From positions 4,845,952-4,909,951 of the forward strand of contig NZ_AP022581.1 of the NCBI RefSeq assembly GCF_010731535.1: a stretch of 64,000 nucleotides of DNA, read 5' to 3'. The stretch comes from Mycobacterium lacus. Its GTDB lineage: Bacteria > Actinomycetota > Actinomycetes > Mycobacteriales > Mycobacteriaceae. The notes below the pieces were generated by a model. That model had not been told where the DNA came from and did not search any database. It worked only from the letters and a program-made list of their open reading frames with translations. The position numbers and the translations under genes were made by a program. This document shows, one piece after another, positions 8,995-16,339 of this stretch (position 1 is its first letter; every line of letters starts with the position of its first letter).

Positions 8995-9606
8995 ATGTTT
9001 GAGGGACCCGTTCAGGATTTGATCGACGAACTCGGCAAGCTACCGGGTATCGGCCCCAAGAGCGCGCAGCGTATTGCCTTTCATCTGTTGTCGGTCGAAC
9101 CGCCGGAGATCGACCGGCTGACCGCGGTGCTGGCGAAGGTTCGTGACGGCGTGCGGTTCTGCGCCGTATGCGGCAACGTCTCCGATGAAGAGCGCTGCCG
9201 GATCTGCGCCGATCCGCGCCGGGACGGCTCGCAGGTGTGCGTCGTCGAGGAGCCGAAGGATGTCCAGGCCGTCGAGCGCACCCGCGAATTTCGGGGCCGC
9301 TATCACGTCCTGGGCGGGGCGCTTGACCCACTGTCTGGAGTTGGTCCCGATCAGCTACGGATCCGTGAGCTGTTGAGTCGCATCGGTGAGCGGGTCGACG
9401 ACGTGGACATCACCGAGGTGATCATCGCCACCGACCCCAATACCGAGGGCGAGGCGACGGCCACCTACCTGGTGCGGATGCTGCGCGACATCCCCGGCCT
9501 GACTGTGACGCGGATCGCGTCCGGTCTGCCGATGGGCGGCGACCTGGAGTTCGCCGACGAGCTGACGCTCGGCCGCGCGCTCATCGGCCGTCGCGTGCTC
9601 GCCTGA
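8995..9606 (+). CDS. recR: Recombination protein RecR
   Basis: This 203-residue protein has the family's usual length. It works with RecO in loading RecA at gaps. It has the N-terminal helix-hairpin-helix (LGKLPGIGPKSAQRIAFHLL), a C4 zinc finger (CAVCGN...CRICADPRRD, about residues 57-75), then a Toprim domain with VVEEPKD and EVIIATDPNTEGEATA. It sits in the conserved ybaB-recR pair. Confidence 0.97.
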   Translation: MFEGPVQDLIDELGKLPGIGPKSAQRIAFHLLSVEPPEIDRLTAVLAKVRDGVRFCAVCGNVSDEERCRICADPRRDGSQVCVVEEPKDVQAVERTREFRGRYHVLGGALDPLSGVGPDQLRIRELLSRIGERVDDVDITEVIIATDPNTEGEATATYLVRMLRDIPGLTVTRIASGLPMGGDLEFADELTLGRALIGRRVLA

Positions 9607-9611
9607 TTCGC

Positions 9612-9668
9612 CGAGCCTGTGGTTAGCGTGCTCGCTACTCGCACTTCTCCGCGCTAACTACAGGCTCG
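9612..9668 (+). terminator. Strong stem-loop after recR
   Basis: CGAGCCTGTGGTTAGCG (9612-9628) pairs over its whole 17 bp with CGCTAACTACAGGCTCG (9652-9668), with one G-U pair and a 23-nt loop. It starts 5 nt after the recR stop, so termination or 3'-end protection of the ybaB-recR mRNA is likely. Confidence 0.7.
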
Positions 9669-9702
9669 AATTCCTGTCGGTGGTTGGTGCCAGCCTAGCG
9701 GC

Positions 9703-10548
9703 GTGCGAGAGGTCTTTCTTGGCAGTGAAGCGCTGGCGCAGGGCCGGCTCACCGAATACGAGTTGCGCCGACGGCACCAGGCGATCTTTCGTGACGTCTT
9801 TGTCCGGAAAGGTTACGAACCATCACTTCGCGACAGGATTGAAGGAGCGTGGTTGCGCTCCGGGCGACGAGGTGTCATCGCCGGTATCGCCGCGTCTGCG
9901 TTGCATGGCGCGCAGTGGGTCGACGACGACGTGCCGATCGAGTTGATCTGGGGCAACACCAGGCCGCCACGGGGACTTGTTGCTCGTGACGAGACAGTGG
10001 CCGACGATGAGATCACCCGTGTCGCCGGCCTGCCGGTCACCACGCCGGCGCGGACCGCGTATGACCTCGGGCGGCATCTGGCGCGCGGGCAGGCTGTGGC
10101 CAGGCTCGATGCGCTGATGCGGGCGACCCCGTTTTCCATCGAGGATGTGTTGCTGCTGTTCAAGCGGCATGCGGGCGCGCGTGGTATCCGGCGGCTGCGG
10201 GCCGTGTTGCCCCTTGTCGACGCCGGCGCGGCATCACCCAAAGAGACCTGGCTGCGGCTGTTGTTGATCGACGCCGGCCTGCCGGTTCCGGAGACGCAGA
10301 TACCGGTGCATGCGAACTGGCGACTGGTTGGCGTGCTCGATATGGGCTGGGAGGCATACAAGGTGGCGGCCGAGTATGACGGCGACCAACACCGCTCCGA
10401 CCGCTACCGGTATGTCCGAGACCAGCGGCGGCTGCGCAAGCTCGCTGAGCTGGGCTGGATCATCGTCCGGGTGATCGCGGAGGATAGGTCCGACGAGATA
10501 GTGACCCGTGCGCGTGACGCGCTGCTGGCAAGGGGATGGCGGGCCTAG
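9703..10548 (+). CDS. AbiEi/DUF559-like protein (Rv3714c family)
   Basis: The product is 281 residues. The N-terminal region has a winged-helix-like segment (LTEYELRRRHQAIFRDVFVR) and the AbiEi-type middle (VAGLPVTTPARTAYDLGRHL). The C-terminal ~100 residues look like a PD-(D/E)XK/Vsr-like DUF559 fold: LDMGWEAYKVAAEYDGDQH gives D, E-Y-D and a following H, then a helix ending in WIIVRVIAED. The family is abundant in mycobacteria; toxin-antitoxin or nuclease activity is unproven. Start GTG 9703 gives a normal length. No adjacent AbiEii toxin gene is present. It converges on gatD with a 4-bp overlap. Confidence 0.75.
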   Translation: MREVFLGSEALAQGRLTEYELRRRHQAIFRDVFVRKGYEPSLRDRIEGAWLRSGRRGVIAGIAASALHGAQWVDDDVPIELIWGNTRPPRGLVARDETVADDEITRVAGLPVTTPARTAYDLGRHLARGQAVARLDALMRATPFSIEDVLLLFKRHAGARGIRRLRAVLPLVDAGAASPKETWLRLLLIDAGLPVPETQIPVHANWRLVGVLDMGWEAYKVAAEYDGDQHRSDRYRYVRDQRRLRKLAELGWIIVRVIAEDRSDEIVTRARDALLARGWRA

Positions 10549-11249
10549 GCCCGAAGCCGCTCGCGGCGCAACAGGTCTACCTCGGGCAGCTCGAGCGGCG
10601 CCAGCGAACCCACCACCCGGCTCAGCAACAGATCGGCGAGTTCCGGATTGCGCGCCAGACACGGCCCGTGCATGTAGGTCGCGACCACGTTGCCCGCGAC
10701 CGCGCCGTCGATCCCGTCGCCCGCCCGGTTACCCGCGCCCTTGACCAGCGCGCCCAGCGGTGACGCCGCCGAGCCGAGGACGGTGCCGCCGCGGTGGTTT
10801 TCGAAACCGGTCAACGGCTGCGTCAGATCGGCCAGCAGCGGCTTGCTGACCAGCTCGCCGATGGTGCGCGCATCTTGCGGCGAGGTGGTCACATCGAGCA
10901 GGCCCACACCGTCAACCCGTTCCCCTGACGATGTCTCGTACCAGTGACCGAGCACCTGGATAGCCGCACAGATCGCCAGCACGGGAGCACCCCTGGTCGC
11001 CGCGCGCTGTAGGCCCGGGTAGCGCAGGAGGTGCCTCGTGGCCAGCCGCTGTGCGTAGTCTTCCGCGCCGCCGAGCGTGTAGAGGTCCAACGAGTCCGGC
11101 ACCGGATCGGTCAGCGTGATCTCGACAATCTCGGCGGCGATACCCCGCAGCAGCAGCCGCTGGCGGAGCACCAGGGCGTTACCGCTGTCGCCGTAGGTGC
11201 CCATCACGTCGGGCAGGACCAGCCCGATCCGCACGGTCGATTCAGCCAT
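10545..11249 (-). CDS. gatD: Lipid II isoglutaminyl synthase, glutamine amidotransferase subunit GatD
   Basis: This 234-residue CobB/CobQ-type class I glutamine amidotransferase (Rv3713, formerly cobQ2) supplies ammonia to MurT, so the complex amidates D-Glu in the lipid II stem peptide. The nucleophile is Cys in PVLAICAAIQVLG, and the catalytic His is in VATYMHGPCLARNPE. ATG 11249 gives the homologous N-terminus MAESTVRIGLVLPD and overlaps murT by 8 bp. The in-frame extension back to 11393 is murT antisense and is rejected. Confidence 0.93.
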   Translation of the reverse strand: MAESTVRIGLVLPDVMGTYGDSGNALVLRQRLLLRGIAAEIVEITLTDPVPDSLDLYTLGGAEDYAQRLATRHLLRYPGLQRAATRGAPVLAICAAIQVLGHWYETSSGERVDGVGLLDVTTSPQDARTIGELVSKPLLADLTQPLTGFENHRGGTVLGSAASPLGALVKGAGNRAGDGIDGAVAGNVVATYMHGPCLARNPELADLLLSRVVGSLAPLELPEVDLLRRERLRA

Positions 11250-12483
11250 GCCGCGCCAACGCCCGTTGCAGCTGCAGGAATGCGGTGTAGTTGGCGACGA
11301 CCTCCACCCGCCCGGGTGGGCAGGATGCGATGGCCGCCATGGTGTCGTGCACCAGGGTGTGCCGCACACCGGCATATCCGAGGCGGACCGCAAGATCCGT
11401 GCCGCGTTCGCCAGCGGCCACTAGGGGCCTGTCCAAGGCGGTCTGTTCGAAGTGCTCGAAACGCACGTCCCACAGCCACGACAGGTCCTCGCCGTCGGGC
11501 ACCTGCCCGTTGACCGAGATGACCACGCCGGCCGCGTGCTTGTCCACCATCGACAGTGCTTCCTGCCAGCCGGCCGGGTTCTTGGCCAGCAGTATCCGCG
11601 CTTGGTGCGCACCGAGGCGGACCGTCCGGTAGCGCCCGGCGACTTCGTCGACCCCGGAGACGGCAGAGACGGCCAAAGCCGGATCGGCGCCCACCGCGAC
11701 GGCTGCGGCGACGGCCTGAGCGGCGTTGCCACGGTTCACCGAGCCGGGCAGCGACAGCCGCATCGGCAGGGCCAGCCCGCCGGGGCCGTAGAGGGTGTCA
11801 GAGTCGAACAACCAGTGCGGGCTGGGCCGCTTGAAGTCGGCGCCGGTGGAATACCAGTGGCCCTGGTCGCGGACGATGACCTCGCCGCTGCGCGGGCAGC
11901 TGACCGAGTCACCCGACCAGGCGCCACCCGCGGCCACCCACACCACGTTCGGGCTGTCGTAGGCGGCCGAGGTCATCAGCACGTCGTCGCAGTTGGCGAC
12001 GATCACCGCGTCGGGGTGCCGGGCCAAGCCGGCGCGCAGCGTGCGCTCGATCACGTTGATCTCCCCGACACGGTCCAGCTGATCGCGCGACAGGTTGAGC
12101 AGCACGATGACGCTGGGCGCGAGGGCATCTGCAACGTGCGGCACGTGCATCTCGTCGACTTCCAGCACCGCCAGGCTGGCCTCGCGGTCAGCGGCCAGCG
12201 CGGCCACCAGGCCGGCGTCCATGTTGGCGCCCTCGGCGTTGGTGGCTACGGCTCCCAAGGTGCCCAATGCGGCCGCGGTCATCCGGGTGGTCGTTGACTT
12301 GCCGTTGGTGCCGGTGACAACGACCGTGCGCCGGCCCGCCCCGAGCTGACGCAGAATGGAGCGGTCCAGGGTCATCGCGACCAGGCCGCCGATCATCGCC
12401 CCGGCCCCGCGTCCGGTGACGCGCGACGCCCATCGCGCGCTCGCCCCGGCGGCAAGGGCCAGACGTGCACGGGTGGTGACCAC
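11242..12483 (-). CDS. murT: Lipid II isoglutaminyl synthase, Mur-ligase subunit MurT
   Basis: This 413-residue Mur ligase-like ATPase partners GatD. The P-loop VVTGTNGKSTTTRM is near residue 57. The central ligase motif LLNLSRDQLDRVGEIN is present, and the C-terminal DUF1727 domain includes LLAKNPAGWQEALSMVD. The four-Cys ribbon described for the staphylococcal enzyme is not obvious; only scattered Cys (CDDVL, SCPRSG) are seen. GTG 12483 is the start. It is first in a two-gene operon with gatD, with the 60-bp array directly upstream. Confidence 0.92.
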   Translation of the reverse strand: MVTTRARLALAAGASARWASRVTGRGAGAMIGGLVAMTLDRSILRQLGAGRRTVVVTGTNGKSTTTRMTAAALGTLGAVATNAEGANMDAGLVAALAADREASLAVLEVDEMHVPHVADALAPSVIVLLNLSRDQLDRVGEINVIERTLRAGLARHPDAVIVANCDDVLMTSAAYDSPNVVWVAAGGAWSGDSVSCPRSGEVIVRDQGHWYSTGADFKRPSPHWLFDSDTLYGPGGLALPMRLSLPGSVNRGNAAQAVAAAVAVGADPALAVSAVSGVDEVAGRYRTVRLGAHQARILLAKNPAGWQEALSMVDKHAAGVVISVNGQVPDGEDLSWLWDVRFEHFEQTALDRPLVAAGERGTDLAVRLGYAGVRHTLVHDTMAAIASCPPGRVEVVANYTAFLQLQRALARHG

Positions 12484-12490
12484 CCGCGCA

Positions 12491-12693
12491 GTCTAAGGGC
12501 GATCGCAAGCTCGGCGCTTTTTGCCGGGCGCGGCGGGTCGCCCTCATCCGGTCTAAGGGCGATCGCAAGCACGGCGCTTTTTGCCGGGCGCGGCGGGCCG
12601 CCCTCATCCGGTCTAAGGGCGATCGCAAGCTCGGCGCTTTTTGCCGGGCGCGCCGGGTCGCCCTCATCCGGTCTAAGGGCGATCGCAAGCACG
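12491..12693. repeat. Tandem array, three and a third copies of a 60-bp unit
   Basis: Period is exactly 60 bp: units begin at 12491, 12551 and 12611, with a partial copy from 12671. The core GGGCGATCGCAAGC followed by CGGCG...CCGGGCGCGGCGGGTCG is the reverse complement of the core in the arrays at 942 and 14175. The array fills the 263-bp space between the divergent murT and dnaQ-like genes, so it must lie within or near both promoters. Confidence 0.95.
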
Positions 12694-12746
12694 ACACGAC
12701 CCGCGGCCGAGCCGGTAATGTCGGTCGGCCGTGCCATCCTCATGCT

Positions 12747-13733
12747 GTGAGCCACATCTGGGGACGGCCCGCTAGGCACCCGGACGAGGGTTGGGCGGTG
12801 ATCGACGTCGAGACCTCGGGCTTTCGCCCGGGTCAGGCGCGGATCGTCAGCCTTGCCGTGCTCGGCCTCGACGCCGCCGGCCGGATCGAGCAGTCGGTGG
12901 TAAGCCTGCTCAATCCCGGAGTGGACCCCGGCCCCACCCATGTGCACGGTCTGACGGCCGCCATGCTCGAAGATCAGCCGCAATTCGCCGACATCGTCCG
13001 CGACGTGGCCGAGGTGCTGCGGGGCCGCACGCTGGTGGCGCACAATGTCGCGTTCGACTATGCGTTCCTGGCCGCGGAGGCGGAGATCGCTGAAGCCGAA
13101 CTTCCCGTCGACACCGTCATGTGCACGGTCGAGCTGGCCCGGCGGCTAGAGCTTGGCATCGACAATCTGCGGTTGGAGACGCTCGCCGCGTACTGGGGCG
13201 TGACCCAGGAACGGCCGCACGACGCGTTCGACGACGCACGGGTGTTGACGGGGATCCTGGCACCCGCGCTGGAGAGGGCACGCGAACTCGACGTATGGCT
13301 GCCGGTACATCCGGTCACCCGGCGCCGATGGCCGAACGGCCGGGTGACCCACGACGAGCTCCGCCCCCTAAAGGTGTTGGCATCCCGCATGCCGTGCCCG
13401 TACCTCAACCCGGGCCGGTATGTCGTTGGCAGGCCGCTGGTCCAGGGCATGCGAGTGGCGTTGGCCGCCGAAGTGGGACGGACCCACGAGGAACTCGTCG
13501 AGCGGATCCTGCACGCCGGGCTGGCTTACAGCGAGGTCGTCGACCATGAGACCTCCTTGGTGATCTGCAACGAGGGCGCCCCCGAGCAGGGCAAGGGCTA
13601 TCACGCCCTGCAACTGGGAGTGCCGGTGATTTCCGACACGCAGTTCATACGCTGTGTCGGGAACGTCGTCGGCGGCACCAGCATGGACGAATTCACCAGC
13701 GTCACCGTAGAACACCAGCTCGCGTTGTTTTGA
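12747..13733 (+). CDS. DnaQ-family 3'-5' exonuclease with C-terminal BRCT domain (Rv3711c family)
   Basis: The product is 328 residues. An RNase T/DnaQ DEDDh exonuclease fills residues ~15-175: Exo I VIDVETSGF, Exo II LVAHNVAFDYAFL, and Exo III HDAFDDARVL with the catalytic H-x4-D pattern. A BRCT-like domain occupies ~235-315 (GMRVALAAEVGRTHEELVERI...). This matches the accessory, proofreading-type epsilon homologue of mycobacteria, where the main proofreading activity is in the PHP domain of DnaE1. GTG 12747 is the start. Confidence 0.88.
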   Translation: MSHIWGRPARHPDEGWAVIDVETSGFRPGQARIVSLAVLGLDAAGRIEQSVVSLLNPGVDPGPTHVHGLTAAMLEDQPQFADIVRDVAEVLRGRTLVAHNVAFDYAFLAAEAEIAEAELPVDTVMCTVELARRLELGIDNLRLETLAAYWGVTQERPHDAFDDARVLTGILAPALERARELDVWLPVHPVTRRRWPNGRVTHDELRPLKVLASRMPCPYLNPGRYVVGRPLVQGMRVALAAEVGRTHEELVERILHAGLAYSEVVDHETSLVICNEGAPEQGKGYHALQLGVPVISDTQFIRCVGNVVGGTSMDEFTSVTVEHQLALF

Positions 13734-13739
13734 CGGTCG

Positions 13740-14060
13740 GCACCGGCTGTCTTGGTAGCGGTCGGTGGCATGCGACGTGCACCCCTGATACCTGAAGATC
13801 TGATACAGCAGGAATATTGTGATCACGCTGCCGATCACGATCGTCAGGGTGCCGAGCACGATGCCCGCAATCGCGGCGCCGCCACCGGTGGCTTGTCCCC
13901 GCTTTATCCGTCGCCGTGCAGCAACTCCGGTCGCGACGGCGCATACGCCGAGGATGAGACCGCCGAAGGGTACCCAGGAAAGCGGCAGCGCGATGAGCCC
14001 GAGTACCAGCGACCCGATGCGCAAACCGTTACGCGCAGGAGGCGGCGCCGAAGGGTAGCC
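13740..14060 (-). pseudogene. Remnant of a DUF4190 membrane protein
   Basis: The minus strand encodes GYPSAPPPARNG followed by two hydrophobic helices (IGSLVLGLIALPLSWVPFGG and AIAGIVLGTLTIVIGSVITI), the exact layout of DUF4190 proteins, which normally have a longer Pro/Gly/Tyr-rich N-terminus. Here the frame is closed by TGA at 14061-14063, immediately before GYPS, and only a TTG (14022-14024) could start it. At the other end the frame does not stop after the usual Cys-containing tail but runs on antisense through the dnaQ-like gene. Both ends look broken. It lies just downstream of leuA on the same strand and could be a TTG-started short gene instead. Confidence 0.55.
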
Positions 14061-14074
14061 TCAGGACCGGCCCT

Positions 14075-16111
14075 TCACTGGCCATTGCATGCCCGGTTGA
14101 CGGCCGACACCACGGCGCGCAGTGACGCGGTGGTGATCGACGGTGCAATGCCGACGCCCCACACCGTGCGACCGGTCACCGGGCCTGATGGGTGACGACC
14201 CGCTTCGCCCGGCTCCGCCGCGCTCGCGATCGTCACCGGGCCTGATGGGTGACGACCCGCTTCGCCCGGCTCCGCCGCGCTCGCGATCGTCACCGGGCCT
14301 GATGGGTGACGACCCGCTTCGCCCGGCTCCGCCGCGCTCGCGATCGTCACCGGGCCTGATGGGTGACGACCCGCTTCGCCCGGCTCCGCCGCGCTCGCGA
14401 TCGTCACCGAAGCCTCCACGTAGGCCGCCGCCTGGGCGTCGTCGCCGGCGCTCATCGCGTGCTCGGAGTAATCGAGGACCGCTACGTGGAACCCGACGCT
14501 GCCCAGGGCATGGACGAACGCGGCCAACGGGCCGTTGCCGGAGCCGCTGATCTCGGTCTCCACCCCGTTGACCTTGACGGTCGCCGTGATGCTGGTCGTG
14601 CCGCCGTCCTCGTCGGAGGCATCCACATGCTGCTTCATGCGCTCCAACGGCAGCACCGGGGCCAGGTACTCCTCGGAGAACGCCTCCCACATCTCCTTGG
14701 GCGAGATCTCGCCGCCCTCACCTTCGGTGATCTTCTGGATCACCTGGGAAAACTCGATCTGCAGCCGACGCGGCAGGACCAGGCCATGGTCGGCCTTCAT
14801 GATGTAGGCCACCCCGCCCTTGCCGGACTGCGAGTTGACGCGGATCACCGCCTCGTAGGTGCGGCCGACATCGCGCGGATCGATCGGCAGGTATGGCACC
14901 TGCCACAGCATGTCCTCGACATCGGAGTCCGCGGCGTCGGCGTCGAACTTCATCTGGTCCAGGCCCTTGTTGATGGCATCCTGATGGCTGCCCGAGAACG
15001 CGGTGTAGACCAGGTCCCCGCCGTAGGGGTGACGCTCGTGCACAGGCAGCTGGTTGCAGTACTCCACCGTGCGGCGGATCTCGTCGATGTTGGAGAAGTC
15101 GATCTGTGGGTCCACGCCGCGGGAGAACAGGTTCAGTCCCAGCGTCACCAGGCACACGTTGCCGGTGCGTTCGCCGTTGCCGAACAGGCAGCCCTCGATC
15201 CGGTCCGCTCCGGCCTGGAAGCCCAATTCGGCTGCGGCAACGGCAGTTCCGCGGTCGTTGTGTGGATGCAGGCTCAGGATGACCGACTCCCGGTTGGCCA
15301 GGTTGCGGCTCATCCACTCGATCGAGTCGGCGTAGACGTTGGGGGTCGCCATCTCGACGGTAGCGGGCAGGTTGAAGATTATCGGGTTGTTCGGCGTCGG
15401 TTGGATGATTTCGCCGACGGCGTCGCACACCTGCTTGGCGTATTCCAGCTCGGTGCCGGTGTAGGACTCCGGCGAGTACTCGAACCGCCACTGCGTGCCC
15501 GGGTACTTGGCCGCCTCCTCGACGCACTTTCGGGCCCCGTCGGTCGCGATCGCCTGCACGGCGGCGCGGTCGGCGCGAAAGACCACGCGGCGCTGCAGGA
15601 TTGACGTCGAGTTGTAGAAGTGCACGATCGCCTTCGCCGCACCCTCGCACGCCTCGAAGGTGCGCTCGATCAGCTCGGGACGGCACTGGGTCAGCACCTG
15701 GATGGTGACATCGTCGGGAATTGCGCCCTGCTCGATGATCTCGCGAACGAAGTCGAAGTCGGTCTGGCTGGCCGACGGGAACCCGACCTCGATCTCCTTG
15801 TAGCCCATGCGCACCAGCAGGTCGAACATGCGGCGCTTGCGGGCTGGGCTCATCGGGTCGATCAGCGCCTGGTTGCCGTCGCGCAGATCCACCGCGCACC
15901 ACAGTGGGGCGCTACTGATGACACGGTCGGGCCAGGTGCGGTCGGCCAGCCGGATGGGCTCAACCTCCTCCGCGAACGGCCGGTACCGGTTGATCGGCAT
16001 GGAGGAACTCCGTTGAGGGTTCCAGACGGGCTGGCCGGGCCGCGGTGGGCCGGCGGGTTTCACGATGGTGCGCGCTGACTGATAGGCGTCGGGCAAATCA
16101 GAGATAGTCAC
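14075..16111 (-). CDS. leuA: 2-isopropylmalate synthase with in-frame minisatellite
   Basis: This enzyme makes the first committed step of leucine synthesis (acetyl-CoA + 2-oxoisovalerate). The frame has 678 residues versus 644 in M. tuberculosis. The catalytic TIM barrel includes AVDLRDGNQALIDPM and metal ligands in SLHPHNDRGTA. The C-terminal leucine-sensing domain carries four copies of a 19-residue repeat (VTIASAAEPGEAGRHPSGP, about residues 570-646). I recall M. tuberculosis H37Rv having two copies of the corresponding repeat; two extra copies (38 residues) explain the length difference. Start GTG 16111 has GGAG 11 nt upstream. An attenuator-like leader precedes it. Confidence 0.95.
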   Translation of the reverse strand: MTISDLPDAYQSARTIVKPAGPPRPGQPVWNPQRSSSMPINRYRPFAEEVEPIRLADRTWPDRVISSAPLWCAVDLRDGNQALIDPMSPARKRRMFDLLVRMGYKEIEVGFPSASQTDFDFVREIIEQGAIPDDVTIQVLTQCRPELIERTFEACEGAAKAIVHFYNSTSILQRRVVFRADRAAVQAIATDGARKCVEEAAKYPGTQWRFEYSPESYTGTELEYAKQVCDAVGEIIQPTPNNPIIFNLPATVEMATPNVYADSIEWMSRNLANRESVILSLHPHNDRGTAVAAAELGFQAGADRIEGCLFGNGERTGNVCLVTLGLNLFSRGVDPQIDFSNIDEIRRTVEYCNQLPVHERHPYGGDLVYTAFSGSHQDAINKGLDQMKFDADAADSDVEDMLWQVPYLPIDPRDVGRTYEAVIRVNSQSGKGGVAYIMKADHGLVLPRRLQIEFSQVIQKITEGEGGEISPKEMWEAFSEEYLAPVLPLERMKQHVDASDEDGGTTSITATVKVNGVETEISGSGNGPLAAFVHALGSVGFHVAVLDYSEHAMSAGDDAQAAAYVEASVTIASAAEPGEAGRHPSGPVTIASAAEPGEAGRHPSGPVTIASAAEPGEAGRHPSGPVTIASAAEPGEAGRHPSGPVTGRTVWGVGIAPSITTASLRAVVSAVNRACNGQ
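14175..14402. repeat. leuA coding minisatellite, four 57-bp units
   Basis: Units begin at 14175, 14232, 14289 and 14346 and are identical at 57 bp, a multiple of three, so each adds 19 amino acids to LeuA. On the plus strand each unit holds GTGACGACCCGCTTCGCCCG and CCGCGCTCGCGATCGTCACC. The same core occurs in the non-coding arrays at 942 (56 bp) and 12491 (60 bp). The identity of the copies suggests recent expansion or homogenisation. Confidence 0.97.
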
Positions 16112-16143
16112 GGTAGTTGCTCCGGGATGTAAGAAGGAAACCT

Positions 16144-16245
16144 CGGACCGGCGCATCGCGAACGACCCGCGACGGGAAGCCGGTCCGGATCAGACCCCGT
16201 CGCGGCGTCCGAGGAGGAGCACCCGCTGCACGTTGAAGAACTCTA
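16144..16245 (-). promoter_or_regulatory. leuA leader with attenuator-like alternative hairpins
   Basis: Reading the minus strand: a -10-like TAGAGT (16245-16240), then a 13-codon leader ORF with three Leu codons. CCGCGACGGG within its last codons (plus-strand 16196-16205) can pair with CCCGTCGCGG (16167-16176). Alternatively CGGACCGGC (16187-16179) pairs perfectly with GCCGGTCCG (16152-16144), a hairpin that encloses the second segment. The two pairings exclude each other, the classic ribosome-stalling attenuation layout. The second hairpin ends 33 nt before the leuA GTG and has no U-tract, so it could terminate or act on translation. Confidence 0.65.
16190..16231 (-). CDS. Putative leucine leader peptide (leuL-like)
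   Basis: GTG at 16231 to TGA at 16190 encodes VQRVLLLGRRDGV, with three consecutive CTC leucine codons at positions 5-7. A -10-like TAGAGT ends nine bases upstream, so the mRNA may start at or within two bases of the GTG (leaderless translation, common in mycobacteria). The 3' codons GRRDG overlap the antiterminator arm. The peptide is too short to be judged by composition; the Leu run, position and alternative hairpins make the case. Confidence 0.6.
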   Translation of the reverse strand: MQRVLLLGRRDGV

Positions 16246-16339
16246 CCGCAGGCCAGCAGCGCGACGTTAATCAAGATGCGCCGGCACGTATCCTGTTGTG
16301 GACTTATACCCCAGCTCGCAAAGGGCAGGCAGGAAAACA

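Noticed and set aside
11250..11393. 48-residue N-terminal extension of GatD
   Set aside because: It is translated from the murT 3' end in another frame and is unlike any GatD; ATG 11249 gives the normal start.
14363..15604. 413-codon plus-strand ORF inside leuA
   Set aside because: Antisense shadow of a highly conserved enzyme gene, with no recognisable domain or ribosome site.
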